Both the position numbers and the translations under genes were made by a program. Shown here piece by piece: positions 1 through 11,400 of a DNA stretch of 64,000 bases. Position 1 is the stretch's first letter. Each line of letters starts with the position of its first letter. Origin of the DNA: Owenia fusiformis (lineage: Eukaryota; Annelida; Polychaeta; Sabellida; Oweniidae); contig CAIIXF020000006.1 in assembly GCA_903813345.2 (NCBI GenBank), positions 25,239,936-25,303,935 of the forward strand, in the 5' to 3' direction. A model generated the notes under the pieces. It saw only the letters and a program-made list of their open reading frames with translations. It was not told the origin of the DNA and ran no database searches.

Positions 1-2280
1 AAAAAACTGCAATGCTATATTGAGATAGATTTAAGAACTACGTCCACTCGAAATTTGGAAACAAGAATTGGATATAGGCGCACAACTTTTTCCAAGTGCA
101 TGGTTTCCTTGAGCTTAATATTTAAAGCATTGTTTTTGTTTGTATAATCATGTTTCTCATTATCATCGTCCCCTGTATCTCTCATAATGTGTGAACTACA
201 AAATGGATTTTATCAGTCAACATAGAGAATCATAAATGAAATATAATATGGAGTGTTATCTGTCAAGTTTTTAGCCAACAGTGTAAATAAATGTGTGATA
301 AAAAATAAAAAAACAAAAATCATGGTTTCAAATTAGGGACAGTGCAAGTCAAATTTGTATTATTAATAAAATCAGAAGTTGAGTAATATTTATTATAATT
401 ATTGCAATAAATTGATGTGTCAGCAAAAAGTGTCAATCAAAACTCTGTGGAATGAACTCTGTAATAATAGAACTAAAAAATAAATTATGAACAAGAATAT
501 ATGGTGTTATCTGATGAATTATGTGTTTAATGCAACAATGTATAAAATTAGGCTTCTTTTCTTCCATTTCTTCCTTTCTTTGAGAGTGTCCTAGTATGGC
601 AGATTGGCGTTTTACATCTTGGGCCACAGTGTAAATATTACAGGTTTGTGCAAATGTGAAGACTTCTAGCACTCTTAATCGCACGAAAACCACCCCTTCC
701 GATATCTTGAATTTGTTATGTGACAACCATCCACCACGAGTGTTGCATATTGTTATAGTCTACACCTTAAGTGGACGGAGTTCTGCGGTCAGCATCTGTA
801 ACAAATGGCAGGTGGTGCCATTTTTGCATGTTAATGCTTCGTTCATATTTGTGCATCCTCCGATCACAGGGCTTCAAAATTCAGAATGTCTTCGTCTTCT
901 TTCTTTTTACCCCCTGCTATAACCAAGTTGGAAGCGCCCGAATCAAATTGCGAGTTCTTAATCGGGGAAATGCTAACTGCTTATAGCAGGGGGGAAAAGG
1001 AGGTACGGATTCTGGACACCTGCTTTGGAGGATGATATTTGTGATGTGACTTATCTTATATCCTCATTTCCATTAAGATTATGATTCAAATTACACAAAG
1101 TCAGTCATGTCTGTCATGCTTACTAATCAAGATGACTTATGAAAAAATGAATATTGATTTAATGGGAAGATTTAATTGATGACAGCAGACCTGATTAAAG
1201 TCGAGGAAAGTAAATTTAAGGTAGTTTACTGGCAATGGATGGCTCCGTGCTATCACGCAGGAGCAATGATTTGATGAGTGTCAATTTTTATCTGTGGCAG
1301 CTACAGATACCATTATACAAAGTACGCACATGCTTACATAAATAAAGAAAAGATATATTTTTCAAAGTTAAAATAAATGAACTACGAGCTAGAAGTAGAC
1401 TTTAAAGTATGCTTTTACAATCGTATACTTGTATTCGATTTCGTTTTGAATGAGTCTGTGAAATTAATAATCAGTAAAATTTGTATTATTTCTCATAATC
1501 CATTTTCTCTATTTACCTCGTTCAATTGCAACAGACTTTGATAATCGTTAATGCGGAATGAGACGATTAGTATGTGGGATAGTACATGCATACATACATG
1601 TATAACCTTGTAAAACGTTTTTCTCGTTTCACGTTCATTTTTATCATAATTCAAAATTGCCAAGCTCGCCTATAACACATATACCACGCATTTTATTGTC
1701 ATATTTGATGTTTTACCAGAGTGAAAGTGGTCAGAAACATTTTATGATTATTTTTAAAGCACGGTTTTTCGATAATTAACATATTCGATTAATACGTGTT
1801 GCTGAGTGGACATTGTTGAGTAGAAAAAATATAAAAAACAAGTCACCAGGCAATTTTCAGTACATCATCTTCAAACAGACAACTGGTCTTACATTTTTTT
1901 CATTTTGATTTCTCATTCTCCAGTCGTTTTGTCTTGACCCTTCAATTTTCAGTTGATATTGATTAGCACTACTGAGATGAAAATTATAACAAACTTTGAA
2001 TCACTTTTTACATGCCAATCTGCTCCGTTTTCATAATTTGAATCAAAAACATAATTTAAAACTCATGGGAGCCTTCCTCATTCTTCTGATCTCTCCGGAG
2101 ACGCATTTAAACAAAATGGCCAATTACGAGACGTTCGCAAGCGTGTGATGACGTTGTTTATGATTAGTCATTCGAATTCCAAATACAAGTGATTTAGAAA
2201 ATAGGATTATGATAAACTTGTTCGTGTTTATCCAAGCAAAATATCGTAACAACTATTACATTTTTGAGCAGTTTTGACAC
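1..2280. other. No gene recognised
   Basis: AT-rich sequence with short open frames only. None shows a recognisable domain or a chain of splice-compatible exons. It is probably intergenic or intronic sequence of a gene outside the window. Confidence 0.5.
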
Positions 2281-2284
2281 CTAA

Positions 2285-2690
2285 GCAAAATAGCCTCGTG
2301 GCGAAGAGAGACTACTTTGTGGTTGAGCGTCCGGAGGGATACGGAGGTCCCGCGTTCGAGCCCCAGGTACGGCGTTGTAGATAATAGTCCTACAGGACAC
2401 TCGGTCCGAAGGTCCAACCGGTTGCCGGCCCTTGGCTTGGGCGGGTTCTCTGGCCGCTCTTGCCGGAGACAGATTGTGAGACTGTAGGTTGGTTCCTCCA
2501 CTGACGGGCTATAGGAGACATCGGGAGTCATACAGTATGGTAGCGAGCCCCCACCAAGGGCAGTAGTGGAACGACACGAATCGGTCCCAGTATGGTTGCC
2601 CTGCAACTGAAGAGACTCGAGGAAATCATGCCATTCGCGGTGACCCAGAAAAGACTTTTGCTCTTTGATACAACAAACTAATGAATGACT
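2285..2690 (+). repeat. tRNA-derived SINE-like repeat
   Basis: A GC-richer block in AT-rich surroundings. Near its 5' end it carries a tRNA-type internal promoter: an A-box-like TGGTTGAGCG near 2320 and a B-box-like GCGTTCGAGCCC near 2352. A longer non-tRNA body follows to about 2690. The layout (tRNA head, unrelated body, short tail) is that of a SINE. A 150-aa open frame on the minus strand across it is a by-product of the GC-rich sequence. Exact ends and target duplications are not clear. Confidence 0.5.
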
Positions 2691-2699
2691 ATGATACAA

Positions 2700-4588
2700 A
2701 TGTTCCAAAAATTTATGGGGTGAACTCCAAAGTTAGTCATTTGTTTTCTGGGTAATAGGCGGAAGTCTTGCTTCTCCGTTCTGTTGTATTTATTCTGTGT
2801 CACGTGTTTGACGTTACAGACCACTGCACGACGCACCTTCTATTTTACTTACTATGGACGGCTGACAATGTTTTCTATTTTATTCAGATGGCGCTTGTGA
2901 CTTGTCCAAGACCTATGCTATCCATTCAGTTACTGTTGACTAAACATGAAATCCTGTAATATTGGTCTACTCTTTTTTGGGCAAGAGTACACATTTTCCA
3001 GGCCTAAATGGTATTCTAGCCCCCCTAAAAAAGTCATCGTAAACAAAAATCCTGGATCCCCTCTGAGTAATGAGATTAACTTACTCTTTCTAAATAGAAC
3101 CTGTACGTGAGCGTGTAATATTTCGACCCCCGGGATTACTGTCCCGCTCTCATATTTTCAAACAACATGTGCAAACGAAGTGTTTTCCAGCTTTAGTTAA
3201 AAATCGCCAAAGTCCGCGACACCAACTTTTTTATTTCATTTTAAAATAATAAAGTATAAACTTTATGTAATTTTAAGTCTCCGGGTAAGCAACCACCTTA
3301 ATCATTTTATGAGACAGCCTTGAAATCTTTGAGTAATAGTGCTTAGTAATGGGTTCTAAGGCAGACAATGATCTATAAAAACGATTCTATCTAACAAAAC
3401 AAACATCATAATTGGATTTCACAATTTTATTCTGAAATAATTAAAAATGACATGCTATCTCTTTCCAACACACGCAAAAACATTGTTTTAGTTTTTGTGG
3501 GATCTATCTAGGATCTATGTAGTTCAGATATTATCATTTATGTTTTGTCCAGTTTCCTGTTAGATTGGTCTGATGTATTTCATATTTACGTCACGATCAT
3601 CTTTTGATCTGAGTTTCACACTGTTTCAAGGACACGTGGATTGCAACATGAGTCTAAATTAATTTATGGATTGATAAACTGATTGATTGATTGACAAGAG
3701 CGACAATGCCCTTTTGATGTTTCAATTAATAGGTCATGCATTAAATAACTATTTCCATAAAATTTATTAACCCATTTCTCTCTTGACCATTTCTATATTT
3801 CCCATGATTTGCCAAAATATTGAGAGTAAAAAAATGGTAATAGCTATCATATAAAGAGAGGAGTGGGGTCTCGGGGTATATTCCTTTAAGAATATTTCTT
3901 ATTCACAAGTTCATATTTATTTCCGTCCACATCATCAGGATTGCAAACTCATAGATGCCTGACTGCCAATGGCAACCCGTTTTTGTTCTGGGTAATGGAT
4001 TTGGAAAAACAGTTGCCCATTGGGCAATGGACTAAATGCCAGTATGGTGAATTGTGGCAATCATGTACTTATCCTTATAGTCATGAACCTTGTACCTCAT
4101 CATGCTTTTTGACAATATTGTGTCGGATGGGGTACAGTATCTTAATGAGGTAGTGTGAGACAAAATGAAGTTCTTGCGAAGAGTATTGAAATCTACAAGA
4201 AAATCATGTTCCACAATTCTGACAATCGATTGGTATATAACAGCATGTTCATGTATCAATTTGGTACATTGATGTATATACTCTGAAGATTTAAAACTTT
4301 AAACATGACTTTAATATTTTATTCATGGGACATGATTGTTTGATATTTCATTCATGGGAGAAATTCCAGATTGATAATCTGTTGAATTAATGATTTGCCT
4401 GACATCATCAGAAGTTTTAATTGACGCATGAAAAAGTGCGTTATAGTGTGAGGGGTTGTATTGGAAATATTTTCATGTTCTCTGATAAACCAAATTTACA
4501 GGATGATCGTGAAACTGTCTGATATTTTGGTAAATATTCATGTCATGGAATTTAAGCAAATGAATATAGTGACAAACAAAACTTTGAC
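2700..4588. other. No gene recognised
   Basis: Unstructured AT-rich spacer without coding signal. A short TATTCCTTTAAGAATAT word at about 3880-3896 resembles the ends of the foldback element at 21904-22994. Confidence 0.4.
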
Positions 4589-5268
4589 AAAGGTCCATGT
4601 GCAGTATGGCAAGTGATTTAAGACGGTCATATCTTTCACCATGAGTACTTTCTGGGCATGAATACAGTGGTTTTTATTAAAACAATATGTTTTCGTTCAA
4701 GTGAAGTCCCCATGATGATAAAAATATCAATCGAACAATTCGAAAATGTTGAACTTATTTGCTCAAAAGAGGATCTTCTTTTTCTGATTTTCATTGCCTG
4801 AAAACATTATTCAACAAGGGGTCTAAAACATCTTCAAAAGTAGAATGGTATTGAAAGTCTAGTTTTGAAGATGTCAATTTTCGATGACCAAAATCATGCT
4901 GAAAACAATGGATAACATGAGTTTTCCCTATGGGAAAATAACATGGGAAATGTGGTTTTAAACTTTATCGGATTTCAATACCCACCCCTTTTCAGAAGTT
5001 ATAAATGTAGAAGAAACTTTTGAAACATTTAAATTGAGAAAAACGAAATCCTCTTTTGAGAAAATAAGCCTTACATTTTTAAAAAAGTGAAACGATGGGG
5101 TCCTAATCCATAATTTTTGAGAGAGTGGGATTGATATTTTACTATCATAGGGACGTCACTTGAAAGAAAACATATTGTTTTTATAGAAACCACTGTATTT
5201 ATACCCAGAAAATACTCATGGTGAAAGATGTGAAGCTAAAATCACTTGCCATACTGCACATGGACCTT
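4589..5268. mobile_element. Palindromic MITE, about 680 bp (copy 1)
   Basis: The two ends are inverted copies of each other, starting AAAGGTCCATGTGCAGTATG on the left and ending with its complement on the right. The homology runs roughly 150 bp inward on each side. There is no open frame. A second, right-truncated copy lies at 45015-45648, with its central part in the opposite orientation relative to the arms. It is a non-autonomous DNA element; the superfamily is not assigned. It ends about 190 bp before the astacin start codon. Confidence 0.7.
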
Positions 5269-5458
5269 TTAGAGAGTAATACAATACTATTCTCTAGCTT
5301 TCATTGGAAGCCCATTCAAATACAACTAAAAATGCGACATTACATAAACTACTGTATACAACGTTTTTTTGAAAACACCCCTTGATTTCAACAAACATAA
5401 AAGGCTGAAGTTTCAATATCAATTTACATTTTGCTTCAATACATTGAATGTATCTAAA

Positions 5459-8400
5459 ATGAAGGTGTCAGTTTTAATAAGTTTAGTATGTTTCTTTATC
5501 AATGTTGTTGGATTAATTGAAGGATTTTCATATGGAGGAAGGGTAAGTCATTGCCATTATATTCAAATGAACATTTTCATTATTTCAAGAATAATCGAAC
5601 TAGTTTACATAGAGCAGTAAAACCTTCACAACGCATGCGTAATTGTACTTCCACCCAATAGCTTCTGATTGTAAACTGAACATCTATAAGTGGAATTCCT
5701 TCCAGGTGAAATGATTTTGAGGTACAAAAAGGTGTTCTTGTACAGGTTTTACTGTATTGTTATTATTTCATGATAGAAGGAGGAAAATATAATTGGATCT
5801 GAGGAACGCGGAATGACATTATTTACAACCTTTAAAAATAATGAATATCACTTATTATGAGACAAAGACATACATAGAGTTGTCTCCAATGCAGTCGAAA
5901 AGAAAACATGATATAAAAATGCATGCACCCTTCACCATATTTTAACGATCAAGAAAATCATATTGGAAACCGAGATTCTTTGAGACACACAACGTAAAGA
6001 CCAAAACAACGTTTAACGCCGGTGCCCGCTTCCCCTGCTTTCAGGAACGATGAAATTATGGAAATACAGTAAAACCTGTGTTTATTGCAATATTTGCAGT
6101 AATATTATAAGTTATTGAATGATTTGAAATACAATACAGGATATATTCTGCTCGAGAAATTCCGTATTGGAACGAGACGAAGTCGAGTGCCGATACAGAA
6201 TATCGAGACAGAATATATTCTGTATTGCATTTCAAATCATTCCATAACGTTTTTATCGTGTGATCCTTTGTATTGCTAGCTACTGTCCCCTCCGTACCAA
6301 TATTTTCTGTATTACGACAGAGATGATCAATGCGGACAATCTCAGTAGCAATACAGATTGGTACAGCACAAGAACTGACCAATCAGAAGGCTTCATTTTA
6401 CAGATCATATGATAAATACAGAAGTCAGTAGAGTAAGTATGGAGGAAGGGTGTCCACTAGAGACAGGTGTTCACTAGAGAGAGGCGTTCACTAAAACTGT
6501 TATTCTGTATTTTTCAGTTCAAAAGATCTAACGAGGAAGAGGAAGAAGAGGAAGAGAATGATGGTATGTCTCAGATTGTTTGGCAAATTAAATTTGATTT
6601 AGGGTAATTTAAAATGCTAAATCTGACGAGTGAAAAATGGAGAAAACAAAATATTGGAGTTCTAAAAAACAAACATCATTTTAAGGTATATCCACATGAG
6701 GAGATTTTTGTGTGATTTTCATGATTATTTTATTTATTTATTTTATTTATTTATTTATTTATTTATTTTCATGATTATTATGAATAAAAAATTAAATGGT
6801 TAATATTTTCCACATTTTTATGTGGATATTCACATTCTATAATATTTTGATGAAATGTTGAAATGGTATTTCCCTCCCTATTTTTAACACATATATACCA
6901 ATGAAAACATGTGCATGTTCATGTAAATATTATATACATTAGATTTCTCAACATTTATATGAAAATATGTTTGAAAGAACCCAAAAATATGTTTGTTGAA
7001 AAAAATGTTTTTATCTATTAAACTATTAGCTTTTCATTTGGTTCAACATGTTAGAGACAATAGGGAATGGTTTCATTAAAAATGAAAATCTCAAAATTCA
7101 TAGAATTCATCACTTATTTTTGACCTATTTGATTTTCTTTTTGTAAAATAGTTTAGCATGCTCAATATGCATTGGTATCACACATATCACATGTAGCATT
7201 TTTTCAGAAATCAATTCAATATTTTATGAGAGTTCAAAAATGACTTTTTGAGATTTTAAATCTTGAAATGAGTTTTTCATTTTAGATCTTGATTATATAT
7301 TGAGTAAGACTTCAAATGACCTCCAAACAGAATGATGTCCATGTATTGTTTTTGCTGCCAGCTTGATTATGGTATAATACTGTCAATCAAACAACAAAAA
7401 CTCAAGAATGATTCTCTTGTTTCCCAAAGATGTGTTACCATGGTAACATTACAGATAAGTGATAACATTGCGTGTCGACATGGTTGTCAGATATGTTATC
7501 TTTTTATGAAATGACAATCTACATGACAAAAATGATGACAGAATGACAGGTGTAATGAGATAAAATACCTCAATTTCCATGGTAACATATATAAACAAAG
7601 ATAGCATTTTATTCTTGACTGACATTTTTTTCGATTCATGTGATGGATGAGTATGTTGTCTCTTGGAACATTTATATTTTACTTTTTCTGAGCTATCAGG
7701 GCAACATTTAGCTTAAGATCTTCTTATTTTCTTAAAATGTATGGATAAACTATCAATTTCAGCATTAAGAAGTGTTAGTACAGTTCAAAGCTTCTATAGA
7801 GGGAGTACCACTTATAGATTTTTAAGATTCACCATGTTTCAAGAGGAATATCAGCTGAAATAATGTTCATCCAGGGGGTTTCTTTGGAAATAATAAAAAT
7901 ATATTTATAATAACTTAAGTTCATTTACTTCAGAGTAAAATGTTTTATTTTTCATTTTATTTTTTTTACTCTGAAGTAAATGAACTTAATATATTACCAG
8001 AGTGATGGATTTACACAGAAATAAAAATATATGTTAGTCTTGAAGAAATAACCAAACTTAAATATATTTTGACACTTGTCCATGATCGTTGCACCTTTAA
8101 GATGCAGAAATGAAAATATCCAAATTGACAGAGTCCAGTTTTCATTTTTAGGTAGATAACCTAAAAAATCAAAGGATTATTCTGAAATAAAATCACAACT
8201 GTATAGTCAGATTTTTTTATTTTAGAAAATTTATGTGCCATGGAATAAAGAACAAAAACTTCTGTAGAAATGTCATTTTAAACTTTCAACTCGGCTCTTT
8301 TCCTTTCTTTAAATGAAAATATGTACTGAATACTATATAATAGATATAATAAATGTAACTATCTAATTATACTGTCTACGGGTCTGATGTTCTGATGAAA

Positions 8401-11400
8401 ATATGCACTTGTAATCCTGTTTAACAATTACTAGTCATGACACAAAACATCAAAAATCAATTGATATTAAAAAGTACCTATCCTTGAAATTCAGATATTT
8501 ATTTTTCCAATTATTTTTATGATAAAATTTAATTTTATTGAACTGATCAAGTCAGGATTTATATCTAATCTGCTCACACTATTTATTTCAATTTCACGCT
8601 ACTTTTTATATCCATATAGATATTATTATGGTCATCATAAAGATTTTTATGGGTCATAATTTCTATTGAATGTATCGATTCGATATATAGACCCTTGCTC
8701 AAAATGTCACTAGGCCAAGTATTTTCCAACCCCAAGGTTTAAAAAAGTATCTGATTATGTGTAGTTTGTTGAGAGTTGACTATACACCACATTTGATCAT
8801 TCCTTGCAGATTTCATGATTTTTCACTCAATTCTACATTTCTAAACTTCACCATTACGGCAGTGGCATTATCCCTGTAGGTATCAGAGTTCTTTTGTATC
8901 CATGAACATCTATGTGTATTTATTTCAAACTTATCATATTATTCAGATTATTAATAAAAGTTAAATGTCAAAACCATTGATTTTTAGATTTCTACCTAGA
9001 ATTAGAACACCAGTTGCATATGTTAAAATGTAATATTTTTCTGATATCTGTTTGTAACATTTTTAGGTGTGTTTGGGGTTAGATGTTTGCACACTTTTGA
9101 AAACCATTACTTGTTATGTACATAAGAAAAATCCCGGGATCCTCATCAGGGCTAGAGAAAAGGTTTGATGAGTGAGGTTCTGGGAAGACCTGGTATAAAG
9201 TACATTTATTGCGAAACAAACATTTAATTTATTAAGGCCTCAAATTTTCACTTCATCTATTTTCAGATGATGTTAACAATTCTAAGCTGACAAGTAAGTT
9301 ATTATTTAATTTCTCAAAAATGTAAACTTTAAAAAACAAAGTTCATGCAAATGTATAATAAGATTGGTGTTTGACCTGGAAATTCAAAGCATGATGTATA
9401 GATGATTTTCTATTAATACATTGTATACAGGATTTTTGAGAGATTTGATTTTTATCCATGAGTGGATGTCTACCATCACCAAGGCCAGAACAATATTTTG
9501 ATGATGTCACAAATTGTTACTTTGAAGTCACTTTTACATTCCTCCTCTCTCAAATATAATTATTTAATAATGGTACACCAATAAATGAGTACGGTTCCTT
9601 AATTCAATGATTTTCATTTTTCAGATGGGGATGACATGATTAATCTGTCTAAGAGTCGAAAACAACGGAGGAAACATAAGGTAAGAATCTGAAAACCTAA
9701 ATCTCCAGGACATTGATTTGTAAAAATAGTTTGCAAACTTTCAAAACTTGCAATTCAGTTATTAATGAGGAATTGTCAGTAGCACCCCCTTTGATTTTAA
9801 TGATATGCTATAGTTTAGATTGGCATTGCAAGACAACACAGACCCTTTCTATTATGAAAGATGGCCCAACAACGAGGTGACCTTCTACTTGTCTACGGAC
9901 AGTAACTATTATGGTAAGTCTGAAATAATACAGAAAAACCTGTCTTAGTGAACACCTGTCTCTAGTGAACACCTGTCTCTAGTAGACACCTGTCTCTAAT
10001 GGACACCCTTCCTCTGCACATTCTCAACCGATTTCTGTATGTATTGAACACCCACTGACACTGAATGTTAAAATGTTCAATATACGCAGGTTTTACTCCA
10101 CTAAATTCAAAGGAATCATAATTTACAGGGTTTTATAACATAAAAATGTTTTCATTTTTTGTAAAACTAACTTTAATTTGTTTTGTTGTACTACTGACTA
10201 AATTTTTCTCATTGAATTGAGTACATTTTTATTAAAGGGACGCTTTCAGATTTTCAGCTTTCTTTGACAAAAGACTTACTTATGAACTTCGAGTTTTATA
10301 CATGTATATCAAGTGATAGAGGTGTCGCCATCTTTTGAATCAAGATTTATTTAAATTCATGCCATTTGTCAAAGTGTGCATGATATAACTAACGATCTCT
10401 GAACTTCAAATATTGTTTTTTTTATGCGACAGATGTCAGACAGACAGGAATAAGATATTGTTTTAGTAACATAAAATCATGACCAATAAAATTAAACTGA
10501 CCATTAAAATGAAAATTAAATACTAAAATATGTATAATTAATTAATGATGTATGAACATTTAAGGTCTACTTAATGACCAAGAACAAAAAGAAGTGCAAG
10601 AGAACTTGAAGATTGCAATGGAATATATAATGAATGTCACAAGTGCTAAAGATCCCAACACAATGACAGCAGAAGAATATGAAAGCGGAATACACAGATG
10701 TATCAATTTCAAACGTGCTCCTTTGTATGAAGGGAAACTGCAGATTAGTATTATTGAAAACCGCACGTAAGTTGGTCCAGAGTTCATACCAGGACTTTTT
10801 AACATTCTATTGGTTAAACCTTCCTGTTCTTGAGCTTACATTTTTAGTGTATATAGGTGTACCTTTGTACATGTGTCAAAGAAGGAAAAACCAAGCGGAT
10901 TACATAACAAACAAATTTAAAAAGACACATCTAAGAGCACAAGTCAGAAAACAAACTACAAAATCCCAAAATGCAGAGAAACAATTTCTAACATTTGCAT
11001 CCCTTGCTCCATCACTCAAGGAATTCATGTAACAATCCAAAACAATAAAACCATGGCACAATTCATTCATATTTAACTCACATTACAATACAGGTTGAAG
11101 GACCAATAACTCAAAATATTCTCTTTGGCCCATGTGCCATTGATTTAAAGTGAATGCAGTTTATTGTAAATAAGAAATCTAAATATTTCAAACTTTCTAG
11201 TTTTTCTATTCTATTCATTATCTAAATTCAACCAAAATGCCAAAAAGGCGATTTGCTGCATGATTATGTAATATGAAATCTTGTAATGAAATAATTAAAA
11301 AAACTTGTAATCAAACATAATCTAAAAATCTTTATACATGTACATAACAGATGTCAAGCAGAAGTTGGATACGTAGACCAGCAGAGGTATATGTTCTTGC

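Noticed and set aside
2256-2708. 150-aa open frame on the minus strand
   Set aside because: Lies in a GC-rich SINE-like repeat; no domain or splice context.
10679-11032. 117-aa open frame overlapping astacin exon 6
   Set aside because: Different frame, running through the splice donor into the intron; no domain.
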